From Distichodus sexfasciatus (taxonomy: Eukaryota; Chordata; Actinopteri; Characiformes; Distichodontidae), in assembly GCA_032718565.1 (NCBI GenBank), contig JAVGVS010000011.1:2813123-2877122 (forward strand): a stretch of DNA of 64,000 bases, read 5' to 3'. Numbering within the stretch: the stretch's first letter is position 1; each line of letters begins with the position of its first letter. The notes under the pieces were generated by a model. The model saw only the letters and a program-made list of their open reading frames with translations, did not search any database and was not told where the DNA came from. The position numbers were made by a program, and so were the translations under genes. This document shows positions 52,001 through 61,500 of the stretch, piece by piece.

Positions 52001-53719
52001 ATCTAGGGGATATGTTTGTGCGTCTTGGTGGTATATTGGATTGTGACACCATTACGGCTTTGTCATTAGTCCAATAAAGACCCAATCAGACACAGAAAAG
52101 TAATGGCAAAAGAAAATGAACTGACAGAAGGGGAAACGCCCATTACAATCAGTCACAGGAAATGAGGCTCCACAGTGATTTTTAGATGTATGTGGTTCTT
52201 GTACACAGGCTCTGGTTTCAAACATGAAGCAAACTCATGTTTTCTTTACTCAGTTACTGTATATCAAAACTATTGCCTTCATTCACCAATATTTTCATGT
52301 TTTTTTAAACTTAAGAGAGTTAAGACTTTAAATAGCATAATATGATACATTTATGGAATTGAAGAAAACCCAATAAGCTAATATTTTGGCCAAATAGGCA
52401 TGCAATACAATTTGTGAAAGTGTGGTCTTCAACAGTTGAATATTCAGTTCCTTACCAAGAACAAACCTCAAATAAGAAAACATTGGTAAATACCAGAGTC
52501 TTTGTGCAAACTGTGAGATCAAACAACAAATTTCTTCTTGAGAATGGTTGGCTCAGTGTACGCATGCTAAAAATGATACAACACACAAAAAGTGCAATCA
52601 GAAGATATTAATGGCCATGTATCCCATTGAGAGAAGCAAACGTGCATAAGAGTGAAGTTCCTGTCTCCATGTGGGTGACCATATGACCATCTGTGTGCTA
52701 GCATGAGTGTATGGCCACTCTCCAGTATTATATTAACCAGGGCAACATCCAGCATGACACCATAAGCCCAACCTGGACTACAATTTCTACACACGCTGAC
52801 GTGACATGCCGAACAGGATGCACTTAGGAAACACAGAGTAAACAGTCTGTGTGACATTCTAAAATGAATAGCTCTGTGCTTATTTTAAGTCTATAAATTT
52901 AAAAATGTATTTACATGATCAATATTTATATTGCTTTACATCATGTGCATGGAACATTTTAGCCATTACAGGACCTGCGTCAAATGGGGCCTGTCATATG
53001 ACCAGATTCTGTATTTTATCCTCCATTTGCTGAATGAAATTTAGAATCCCATGAGAAATGGATTTTGGAGAAACCTTTTCTGATCAGAGAGTTATTACAA
53101 ATGGCATAAACCTGCATTCCACAACTGTTTCTTCTCTAATGCCCTGCAGCTTGGACCTAAGTTGGAATTAAAATCCAAAATAGCTCCGTGGGCCCAAGGT
53201 TTGTTTTTGAAGATGTTGGTGCAGATGTAAGACTTCAGGTTGCGAAAACCTGAAAACAAATTTCTAGGCGCGAGTGAGCAACAGAGGCCACAAATATCAC
53301 AAGTTCCTTATTGCAAACAAGGAAGGGAGGAACACCACATTTTCTACCAAGCGGAAATGCCTTATATCCTGTAATTTGTTGATGAAGAATCCAAGCAACA
53401 CTACACAAAAACGATTTGCTATTGCTTACTATTCTCTATGTGACAGCGGTAATATGAATAGAATGACCATAAGAATATGTCAGATGAATTCACTTTGAAA
53501 AACACTTTTCTAGCACTACAGCCATTCAGATGCTTTAACATGCTTTACTACACATATTGTATGCCAAAGAAGAGTGTATGTAAAGGGTGTAGCTTACGTT
53601 TCTGGTGGAATCTTCATCTGCGCTCTGGACAAGAGGCAGAAATAGCCCAAAAAAAGGAGGAACAGGGTGACCCATGAAGGCCCTCTCCTGTCATGGACTA
53701 ACATCCTAGAGGAGCCCAT
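24651..53719 (-). CDS. cacna2d4: cacna2d4: voltage-gated calcium channel alpha-2/delta-4 subunit
   Basis: Thirty-nine coding exons close in frame to 1107 aa: 53598-53719, 51368-51449, 49727-49843, 49304-49363, 49004-49166, 48753-48884, 47632-47692, 45726-45876, 45537-45611, 43812-43901, 43393-43506, 42814-42892, 41627-41760, 41054-41071, 40628-40786, 40457-40531, 40260-40346, 39417-39488, 38908-38969, 38746-38813, 38613-38658, 38338-38435, 37710-37803, 36205-36297, 35948-36078, 35715-35783, 30710-30771, 30205-30219, 29933-29977, 29683-29745, 28412-28482, 28217-28292, 27131-27183, 26968-27023, 26520-26540, 25879-25996, 25604-25719, 24955-25037, 24651-24743. The auxiliary subunit promotes channel trafficking; alpha-2/delta-4 serves photoreceptor synapses. 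Visible: signal peptide (VTLFLLFLGYFCLL), a VWA domain with MIDAS DVSGS at 262-266, cache-type regions, and a C-terminal GPI signal (AKDCGG then ISISVTLFLISLITSLALR). NGVYMSEALN and WTEAYMDS favour subunit 4, as does the nested lrtm2. The start is the ATG at 53719. Confidence 0.95.
25038..25603 (-). other. cacna2d4: U12-type AT-AC intron in cacna2d4
   Basis: On the minus strand the intron begins ATATCCTC (25603-25596), one base from the U12 donor consensus ATATCCTT. It ends …CCTTAACTCCTCCGAAC, with a branch-site-like CCTTAAC (25054-25048) whose adenosines lie 11-12 bases before the terminal AC. Splicing here joins T to AT, giving EVKY-NSTVKC, which matches the conserved EVKYN-x-SVKC of the family. 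No GT-AG alternative keeps both the frame and this motif. This is inferred from sequence only; no transcript was seen. Confidence 0.8.
28805..28962 (+). repeat. tRNA-derived SINE family B, 5' part
   Basis: Box A-like 'tagcacaacggttagggag' and box B 'aggttcaagtct' are present, then 'actactgagctactcatgag' and 'caaggtatcatccccaagca'. The same body is at 54900-55190 (plus) and 58138-58345 (minus). It is in a cacna2d4 intron. Confidence 0.75.
31258..31315. repeat. (CCCT)n polypyrimidine tract upstream of lrtm2
   Basis: A CCCT run flanked by CT-rich sequence lies about 160-210 bases upstream of the lrtm2 first coding exon. The minus strand is correspondingly G-rich. It may be part of the lrtm2 promoter (inference). 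Confidence 0.75.
31474..34717 (+). CDS. lrtm2: lrtm2: leucine-rich repeat and transmembrane protein, nested in cacna2d4
   Basis: Coding exons are 31474-31486, 32871-33542 and 34221-34717, in frame, 393 aa. It is a type-I neuronal membrane protein. Exon 1 encodes MLSK, which joins a hydrophobic signal peptide (VSTALLMFVSLCSPSAS) in exon 2. Next come a cysteine-rich LRR N-cap (CPAICICNITHADC), about six LRRs (LQVLDLSSNVL, LRELLLRDNKL, LQRLDLSNNSL), and an LRR C-cap (NNWICDCSLLPLRHWLEW) completed in exon 3. A serine-rich stalk leads to a transmembrane helix at about 309-335 (VTVVVAGVVCSVVCVMMVAA, then AAYGCIY). RPVSVRRA before the helix and QPLMEDKE after it favour LRTM2 over LRTM1. It lies on the strand opposite its host, between cacna2d4 exons 26 and 27, as in mammals. 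A second, out-of-frame ATG starts four bases upstream at 31470. Intron 2 is almost wholly a GATA/GACA microsatellite. Confidence 0.93.
33597..34112. repeat. Large compound GACA/GATA (Bkm-like) microsatellite
   Basis: About 500 bases are made of interleaved GACA, GATA, GACG and GATG tetranucleotides. The longest pure GATA run is near 33918-33963. It fills most of lrtm2 intron 2. The minus strand reads as an artefactual YLSIYLSIYL peptide. Confidence 0.95.
34822..34865 (+). repeat. Remnant of a hAT-like element end (GGGCTGTGCGATA family)
   Basis: 'agggctgtgcgatatgacca' followed by 'caaatcagtatcacgattaa' matches the terminal type of the element at 59109-59605. Similar sequence also occurs inverted near 58752-58768. 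Only one end is recognisable here, just past the lrtm2 stop. Confidence 0.5.
35412..35417 (+). terminator. Candidate polyadenylation signal for lrtm2
   Basis: AATAAA lies about 700 bases after the lrtm2 stop, followed by GT-rich 'tgttttgtctgtaac', which is compatible with a cleavage site. Other hexamers may be used. Confidence 0.35.
36460..36846. mobile_element. Non-autonomous hAT-type MITE
   Basis: The 387 bp element has 13-bp perfect terminal inverted repeats, CAGGGGTCTGCAA at the left and TTGCAGACCCCTG at the right. The flanks GTCCAACA (36452-36459) and GTCTAACA (36847-36854) are an 8-bp target duplication with one mismatch. Subterminal 'aaagagcc' motifs are inverted between the halves. 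It lies in the cacna2d4 intron between exons 24 and 23. Confidence 0.88.
37340..37500 (-). repeat. Interspersed repeat, copy 2 of an inverted pair
   Basis: This is the reverse complement of the 11270-11458 repeat. It contains 'aagtaaactttgtc', 'tgtacaagtacacagagaga', 'caagacgacgtggctccagt' and 'aataaggcacatt'. It is in a cacna2d4 intron. Confidence 0.65.
37960..38298. mobile_element. GC-rich palindromic miniature transposon
   Basis: The ends are near-perfect inverted repeats, AGGCCTCGTTCACACGGACG at the left and CGTCCGTGTGGATGAGGCCT at the right. The interior is rich in 'gcgtt' and 'aacgc' motifs in both orientations and is much more GC-rich than the flanking intron. Flanks TAGTCCT and TAGTCTT suggest a degraded target duplication. 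The right end stops 40 bases before cacna2d4 exon 22. Confidence 0.75.
38448..38474. repeat. (GA)n microsatellite just upstream of cacna2d4 exon 22
   Basis: On the minus strand this is a (CT)n tract leading toward the CAG acceptor of exon 22, which starts at 38435. Confidence 0.85.
43030..43272. mobile_element. MITE with about 85-bp terminal inverted repeats
   Basis: The left arm starts TGTGACCCGATCTGCC. It runs through 'gagtcggaagtcggcgttct' and 'atttatttagatacgggc', then 'gattatgttga'. The right arm is its reverse complement with only a few mismatches, so the 243 bp element is nearly a hairpin. No clean target duplication was found. It lies in the cacna2d4 intron between exons 12 and 11. 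Confidence 0.88.
44169..44519 (-). repeat. Full-length V-SINE (DANA/mermaid-like)
   Basis: On the minus strand it starts GGGCGGCACGGTGGCGCAGT (box A region). It has box B 'gggtttaaactc', the central domain 'tttctgtgtggagtttgcat', 'ctcccacagtccaaaggcat' and 'ggttaattggtgactctgaa', and a 3' 'ccagctgggattaagcggtt' followed by (GAAT)n. TATAATTAT-type sequence flanks both ends and may be the target duplication. It is in the cacna2d4 intron between exons 10 and 9. Confidence 0.93.
45905..46115 (-). repeat. tRNA-derived SINE, family A, second copy
   Basis: On the minus strand it shows box A 'tagtctagtggttacctag' and box B 'gggtttgaatcc'. It continues 'ctcagcaagaccgttatccc', 'gggaaactggagtaattagg' and 'aaatggaaattccgctgcat', then 'aagagcatctgctaaatgct'. 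It matches the copy at 19240-19440. Confidence 0.8.
49364..49434. repeat. (GA)n microsatellite abutting cacna2d4 exon 4
   Basis: On the minus strand this (CT)n run ends directly in the CAG acceptor of exon 4, which starts at 49363. The microsatellite is therefore the polypyrimidine tract. Confidence 0.9.
51150..51230 (+). repeat. V-SINE 3' tail fragment with (TGAA)n
   Basis: 'cgcgaccccagttgggaata' and 'agcggtttggataatgaata' match the end of the full V-SINE and are followed by 'gaatgaatgaatgaatg'. Only the terminal part remains. Confidence 0.8.
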
Positions 53720-54329
53720 TCGTATCCACTGTAGCACAGACCTTGAACCAGTAGTCCAACAGGACTCACTTTTACTCCTCCTAACTCCACCGGAGTGTTG
53801 GCCTGAGTTCACATTTACTCTTACTGACCCAACTACGATTTTCAAACCTCTTCAGGTCAGAGCTCCTCATCATCGCTTATGCAGTTTGCCCATCTAGTAA
53901 AGTCCACCGGTCTGGGCCAGGTGTTCCCCAAAACACTGCTCACAAGCTTCACAAGCCCCGGTTCCACATCCTTCATAGTGAAACTGGGGTCAAAATGCAA
54001 AAATACAGTAATCCAGATAATCCAATCTGCACCGGTTGATCTTTTCCCATTTAACTGTGAAGCTGCTCCCTAAAAATGGAAATCCATATTTGCCCAAAGA
54101 TTCCCACTTTTCCTGCAAGTTGCAACTCCCTATGCACAGAAATCCAAGTTAGATTTGGATGTTTCCTGAAAACAGAAAGAACGTAAGAGCAACCCTTGCG
54201 TCCGAGTGCAAAAGACCCGCTGAACAGTTTTGACAAGGTAGCCACAGGGACCCAACGCCAACGGACTCAATCCGCCTCTTTGCACCGTAATCCACTTGGA
54301 TTACACTCTCCTCACACAGCGAGTTCACA

Positions 54330-54430
54330 GGCGAGGGGGAGGGTAAGGGAGAGGAGGGGAGAGGGCCGGGACAGGAGGGAGGGAATTTGCGAGGTGGGGG
54401 CGGTGGGGGGTTACAGCAGAGAGGCAGGGG
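54330..54430 (+). promoter_or_regulatory. G-rich promoter-like block upstream of cacna2d4
   Basis: Several G-runs of three or more in close spacing ('cgagggggagggtaagggag', 'gaggaggggagagggcc', 'gtgggggcggtggggggtt') fit G-quadruplex patterns and contain GC boxes. It lies about 600 bases upstream of the cacna2d4 start. A promoter role is inferred. Confidence 0.4.
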
Positions 54431-54899
54431 ATTGGGCGGGTTACAGAGTTGTCGGTCCTAAGAGGATTAGTAGCGATTTCTGGAGGCAGGCCCATGTCCA
54501 TCCAATCAGTGCAAGTGAACAGCAGGAGCCGGGGAGAAGGCTTTGCTGAGAGATGAGGACATCTAGCGGGGAAACTGTGGTACTACTGGTTGGGAACGTA
54601 AATCCGAAATTTCATGATGATACAATATTATAACCATTCAGCAGACTATTTGATATCTGCTGATATCACACCAAGTCATAAATTCACTTTGATTAATTCC
54701 AGAGCTAAACTTGACATTTGAATAAAAACACACTTTTCTTTTAATAAAAATAGATCTCCTGTTCAATATAAAGTGATGTTACAATATGCATGACGTCTGA
54801 CCATTTTGGTTCGATGCCATGGACTCATTGTTCATTGAATCAATGTATTGGTGTCGACTGAAATATCGTTACACCCCTACTCCTGGCCTGGCACGGTTG

Positions 54900-55190
54900 A
54901 GGGCAGTTGGTAGTGTAACAGTTAGGGAGATGGCCCCATGATCAGAAGGTCACCGGGGTAGTTTGTGGCATAAAGGTAGGGTGTTTGCCCCGTGATTAGA
55001 AGGTCAGTAAAGTTACCACTGAGGGACTCATGAGCACTGCTCTTGTCAGCTGGGATTGGTCAAATGCAGAGGTCACATTTCGTTGTGGTGCACTGTCTGC
55101 TGTGCTGTGTTCACAATGACAAATAATCACTCACCAGATGGGTACCACTGAGGTACTCATGAGCAAGCCCCCGTCCCCAAACACTGCTTG
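54900..55190 (+). repeat. tRNA-derived SINE family B, rearranged or nested copy
   Basis: Box A-like 'gttggtagtgtaacagttag' and 'cactgagggactcatgagca' are followed by the tail 'gtggtgcactgtctgctgtg', then 'caatgacaaataatcactca'. After that, 'gggtaccactgaggtactca' and 'tgagcaagcc' repeat an earlier part, so two copies appear joined. Confidence 0.75.
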
Positions 55191-55354
55191 CGGAATAGCA
55201 TTTTTCCATTTAACTTTGCTGTTCTGTTTATTCCTGATATTCTACAAATGAATGAAATACAAAACACTAAAAATCTCTTGAATATGAGTCCAGTGCAGAC
55301 TCCTCAAAAGAGGATAAAAACGACGTGACATTTTTAAAGGAAGGAAAAAAAATA

Positions 55355-55360
55355 TTTATT
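55355..55360 (-). terminator. Candidate polyadenylation signal for samm50
   Basis: AATAAA on the minus strand lies about 200 bases downstream of the samm50 stop, in an A/T-rich context. Confidence 0.45.
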
Positions 55361-55555
55361 TACTTTTTGTTGTTCAGATGAATAAATATCACAAATTATA
55401 AGAGCACTGTTGGGATCTTTTCCTTAACTGTCTTTTGATCGAGATGCAGGTTTTCGTTTTGGTTTCAGACAATGTTTTACAAGCTGCATTTGAGTTACAC
55501 ACACATTTAAAATGATCCTTTTGTCCAATGTTGACACGTTGATGTCTTCAGGACG

Positions 55556-58500
55556 TTAAAGGAAGCGAATTCCTGCTCCAAACTGCACTCCGTCACATAT
55601 CCTAAGAGAAGAAACATGCAAACAAATCCTGAATTGAACTGCTCAAAGACTCATAATATCTCTACAATACCAGTCAATAGCCCTGGTTGAATGGTATGTT
55701 CCTTAATGGAATTTTGGTATAATGGTTTATGCTTAAATACTGGAAATTGATAAATAATTACATATACAGAATATAAATATACAGAATAGCCAATCAGTGT
55801 ACAGCTAAATATAAATTTATTTTAAAGGCAGCATTAAATGATTTTGTAAAATACTCCTGTAGATGTTTAGGTCCAGTTTTCAACACTTCGTAGGAAAAAT
55901 ATCCAGTGTGTGCTACAATCTTTATACTGGTGGAAAAGCATCTCAAACTAATAAATGCGATTAAACAAAACCTTTGAAGTGTTTGTCTGATGCTAAGACA
56001 AAATTAAGTAAGGATTGATGTCCAAACTTTTATTTTGTAAATTAAAATTTTTTAAATACAGTAGACAGTTGTTTGCTATGTGGATATTAAAGGGCATTAA
56101 AGTTTAGCCAGTTCATGCTACTTGGTTACCAAAATCAGCAATAATTCAAAAGAAACTTGTCTGACCACATCAACTCTACAGGAATCTTTGTTTTGGGGAA
56201 AACACAAAACTAGTGAAGTACTACAACAGCCATGTGTGTGTACCTGTCTCCGCTCTGGACGCCCATGGGAATGCAATAGTTGAGCTCCAGCCGAGCAATG
56301 TTCCCCAAACGCAGCACGATGCCAGCTCCGTAAGACCAGCGGATAAACTCGGCCAGCTTGCTCAGGTGGGCTCGAGGACCCTCGCCTAGAAAACAAAAAA
56401 AATTAAACCCCTGGTACATTTAACTGTAGGAAGTGCGTCATAAATAACGTTAAAAATCAACATAAAGTCACAGAAGATATTAAAAAACATTGTAACTCAT
56501 GATTATAATTTTATCTTATATCAATGCCTGAGATTTGTTTGCTGTCTGTTTTATACATAGTAACACAACTGAGCACTCCAATATATACTCCCAATATATT
56601 TACACTAAGTATTATTAGACAAGACAAATAACATTTGCTTTGATTTTGATTGAATTATTTTAGCCCGTGCAGACGCTGCACTCACCGTAGTTGAGGTTGC
56701 ACAGGTTTCCAGCATTGAGGAAGAAGTGTGTCCTGAATAGATCCCCAAAGCCCCCTCGGCCGGGTCGAAAGGGTAGAGGTGTGTACAGGTGAAGACCACC
56801 GGCCCAGTAGGCCTCTCCACCCAGGTAATCACCTTCCAGGAAGAATGACACAAGCAAATTGGCTGAACCCAACTACATGAACACAACTGGACACCGTCTA
56901 CCTTGTGTTTCTATAAAAATACTAATAACACTCTTCAAAATCATTAACACTAGGATAGAGAAGCATTTCTGGGTAAACTGACCAGAACAGATTCATCTTA
57001 AAGGGACGGAGAACTATACAGAAAGATGTGATTTGAACTAGGTGCTGGCCGATTATCAGTCCTGGCCGATTATCAGTGCCGATATTTAGCCGCTTTACAG
57101 TTATTGTTTTTGGTCATTCATTAATCCGATATGCCAATAAGATTTGGCTGTGATGCAGCCGTCACTCTCGGCCACCCTGTGGTCCTGGAGGAATGTCCTG
57201 GCCTCCACACTGCGATTACCGATTTGTTAAAAGTTTAGCCTATCAACACTAAAGACACTGAAAGTTTCCTGCACTTTTTGTATTAAGAACATGATGAAAA
57301 GTTCTAGCTAAAAGGGGGTTAGCATGATGAAAAGAACTTGCTAAAAGGGGGTTAAATACAGTATTTGTTATTCTAAAGTTTTATATGAATTTTTATTTTT
57401 ACAGCAAACAATAGTAGTTCAAAGTATCAGCCCTGGAAAAACAGACAGCTTGACCCCTAATTTGATTCATGTTTTACACAAAAAAAGTACTATTGTCTTA
57501 TAAAGTGATCCATTTCAGGCATATGCCAACTTTACCCCCAACCCAAACCCCGAATGACAGCACTGTTAGCTTTTAAAAGGCACAAACAAAATTTCATAAT
57601 CAAAACTCGCTTTTTGTGAAAATACCCAGAAATGTGAAAATGTGGTGGAAAAATATGATTTAGGCTGAACTATATGCGTGTATATGTTATGTGCAGTAAA
57701 TGTCAAATATAAAATCCCCATCAACTTGTAGTTGAGATCAAATTAAAATAAACAGTAAATACTGAGTGTGTGATATGTAGTAAATTCATGGTAAAACCAT
57801 TACCTTCACTCTGTGGTCCAATGCTGTACATGCTGAAGCCCCTCACACTGGTTGGGCCTCCCAGATAAAACCTGATGGTTCAAAGTCAAACATCGTCAGA
57901 ACAGTTCACTTCTGAGCCCTACCACTATCATACACAATTAGCCGTGATCTTAAAAGACATTTCACTTTAAAAGTTGCCTACAGGTCTTTCCCATTATCTA
58001 AAGCATTAAAAATGAATCATTAAAAGCTGGTTAATTACAAATGAAGAACGCGACATTCACAGTGTGTACATGCACTCTTTTTTTTTAGAATATGGCAGTT
58101 ATAACTTGGTGATAAACGGATTAAAAATGAAAAGTGAGTGATTATTTGTCATTGTGAACACACCACATCACAGCACACAGTGCACCACAATGAAATGTGA
58201 CCTCTGCATTTAACCCATCAGTAAAGGAGCAGTGGGCAGCTAACAAGTGCCCGGGGACGGTACCTTGCTCATGAGTACCTCAGTGGTAACTTTACCAGTG
58301 ATCACGGTGCGAAAGCCCTACCGCTACGCTACCAACTGCCCAGGTTAAGGTGTTCACATAATTTTGCATTAAGTCGGTTACCATGTTTACAGAACGATCC
58401 AGGTTATGGCAACGTGGCTTTTTCTTCTGTATTGTCATCACAGAAATTTTGGTATAAGCTGGTTAAGTTGGTTTTTCACATAGAATTAAAATGGCTATCA

Positions 58501-61500
58501 TTTCGTATTACAGGTCAAATCCTGTTTTCAACGGTGTAAAAAGCACTGTTAAAATAGTGTGCTGCAAAAACTTTTTTAACAAACTAAACAGTGGAAATAA
58601 CTGGTGTTTTACTGTCAGTTTCATAGGCACAGTGGTGCATGCACAGACAGAAGTTGTTGCTTGCAAAAGTTCCACTTAATTTACAGAAAACATACTTTTT
58701 TGTGATAAATATTGTTTTTGGGATGAGAAATGACATCATGATATGAGACATATCGCACAGCCCTAAGGAAAATCAATATTCACTTACCTGTCAGCAATGG
58801 ACGTTGGTTTCTCTCCAATGGGCAACAGTAACCCACCCCACAGTGAGGCAGAAAGGACCTACAGGGAAGAATAGTGCTCAAAAAAGCGGCAGCAGCTTCA
58901 TATTCTCCCTATACTGTCTAAAGATCCAACATCACACTGCCAACACCAGAGTTCACACACCTTTTGTCAGATTTAGTACTTTAAAGTCATAGATGTTTCA
59001 GTGTGTTTGATTCCATCTTTGATTAATTTCATATTTGTATATATTGTGGTTCTATGAATCGTCTTATAAGTCACCTGTTTTTCTACCGCTACTTCTGTAG
59101 ACTGTACTAGGGCTGGACGATTCTGGCTAAAATGTGAATCACGATTTTTCTCCATGTGAATTGAGATCACGATTCTCTCAAACGATTCTCCTTTTTTCAG
59201 CAAAAACATTTATTGCACTAAAGTAAAAAATGACTTCCAACAAAAAAAATATACACAGCACTTGAAAGTTTCTTGTAACAAAAAATGGTCTTTTCCTCAT
59301 TTTAGACCCTTAAAAGTAAATAACTTAATATCTGTAGAACATAAATAATAGAACTTCAATAAATTAAATAAAAACAAACAAAAAACATATAGCACTTGTG
59401 TTTTTGGGCACTCAGTCTATACACAGGTGTTCATTTTGCTTTTCTTCTGTCTCAGTAGGGTTTTATGCCGAAAAAAGGAGCTAAAAGCGCATTACCGTCA
59501 CCAATGTGGGCTGAGTGTGAATCACCATAAATTAGAAATGAGATTGCACACACGTGTGAATCGAAACTGTGAATTGACATTTGATAAATCGCACAGCCCC
59601 AGGCTGTACTATATATTATTGTGTTATTATAAGATAACTGCAAATTCGACAAACTTAATATGCAAAAACTTCTGCCATCATTAGGCTCTCTCCAGCGTAT
59701 TTACCAAAAAAACAAACTATTCAGCTAGATAGAGATAATAATTAATAAAGTAATGTAATTACAGTTTCAAGCACTTTTTTCCAGATTTTAAGTTCTTTTT
59801 AAACCATGAAAACACCGCATTAAACTGAAGCATTTTGAAGGATTTCAAGCACTAGTAAGAACTCTGCTATAGAAACTTGGCCCCAAACAGAGCCTTGCAT
59901 TCTCACCGAATCCCAGAGGAGACTCTTGTTGAGCTGTATCTCAAAGTCTTCCTTCAGGAATCTGGCATCTCCACCTGTGTAGCCTGCCAACTCCTGCAAT
60001 GCCAGAAAAGTGTGTGCACCACAACAGTTTGCATTGTTTCAGCTTTGTTTACGGCTTGTCTTAATGAGAAGAACCACATACCTGATTAATCTTTAGTAAG
60101 GCACCTTTCTTAGGAAGGATTGCAGAGTTCCGTGTGTCAATGACCATCGAATGCTGCAGAGAGAAAATGTTCATGTCATTCCAGAAATAAAAAACAAAAA
60201 CTTTGAAATAAGAAGGCCATAATCACAAACAACAGAGACATACCGAGAGGGAGGATTTGAGTGAGTGTCCACTCTCCTCTCTGACAGCGAAGGAGGCGGT
60301 GCGAGCCAAACAGCCCAGCTCCCTCCACACACCCTCCCACTTAAGTGTGTGGTGCGTTCTCCAGATGGGGAACTGATAAAAACAGAGGAGATCGGCATCT
60401 AAACATTTTGCATTAGAGTTGACCGCAGTAATCACAATACTGCACTCTGCGTTTTCATATTGAGATGTATCTCCGTTCAAAAACAAGAGAATATTCCATT
60501 CTGAAACGTAAGAAAGGCAAGCTTCTTCTTAAAAAATCCTTACGCTAAACTCTGTGGAGATCCCTCTATCAGTCTCCCTCAGTGAACTCCAAGGGAACTG
60601 CCCCGTGACTTTGTAGACATTCATGGAAAAACTAAAAAAGAAAACCCCAGTCTAAGACAAGACAACTGAAACAAATTTTATTATTTAAGAATAGTACATT
60701 GATTAAATGCTACTAATCACACCTGCGCTCAAAGTGTCCAGGCTGAGGCTTGAAGAAGGAGAGGCCGTAGGAGGTTTCCTTGGTGCCGTAAGAGAACTGA
60801 AATGTAAGCTTCTCGGCACGCCCAAAAATGTTGGGTAGCTTCAGACCCAGGACCTAAAATTAAGTTAGATTTGGAAAAAAATTAAGAACAGCAGCGCTTG
60901 AGTGCCTGTAATAAATGTTTTTTGCTACGTTTCTCTCAATTATTTAGAAACACTGTATTGGCTGGATGAAATATTTGTGAATAACATGAAAACTGCATGT
61001 TTTAATTATTAACACTATTATCCATAGTACTTTTATTCCCACACTGATGATACAGAAAAAGGTTAAAGATGCTCATTTACTCACCATGCTTCCCTCATTG
61101 TTTCCCACCATGGTGTTGTAGCTTCCAGTCAATCTTCTAAGCTCCTTCACCTCAAACGTCACGTCCAGTCCATTGGGCAGCGCATCCTCACCTACACCAT
61201 CGCCAAAGTAAGACAAATTACCCAACAGTTCTTTTTATTGATACAAAAGAAAAACTAACCCAGTTTTCACTGTCCAAGACCAATCCATAAGACACATCTG
61301 TGATTTATTAATGCATTCAGATTTAACGGTTATTGAGTTCATGAAAAAAAGTCTCACGAGAGAAAGCTACAACACAGATATTTCTACAATTATAGTTGAT
61401 TCCAGATTTGGGAGGAATCGTTTTTTAAATGACAATAAACAGTATATTACAGAAAAGAAACAATGCAAGTCTAGCTAGCCACCACTTATCAAAATAACTG

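Larger units (their letters stand above)
53720..55555. other. Spacer: cacna2d4 5' side and samm50 3' side
   Basis: It contains the cacna2d4 leader and promoter region, with a G-rich block at 54330-54430, an AT-rich stretch, a family-B SINE cluster at 54900-55190, and the samm50 3' UTR up to a candidate polyadenylation signal at 55355. No other gene was recognised. Confidence 0.55.

Noticed and set aside
53594..53845. Longer cacna2d4 N terminus starting upstream of 53719
   Set aside because: The frame stays open but has no good hydrophobic leader upstream. The ATG at 53719 is followed closely by a normal signal peptide.
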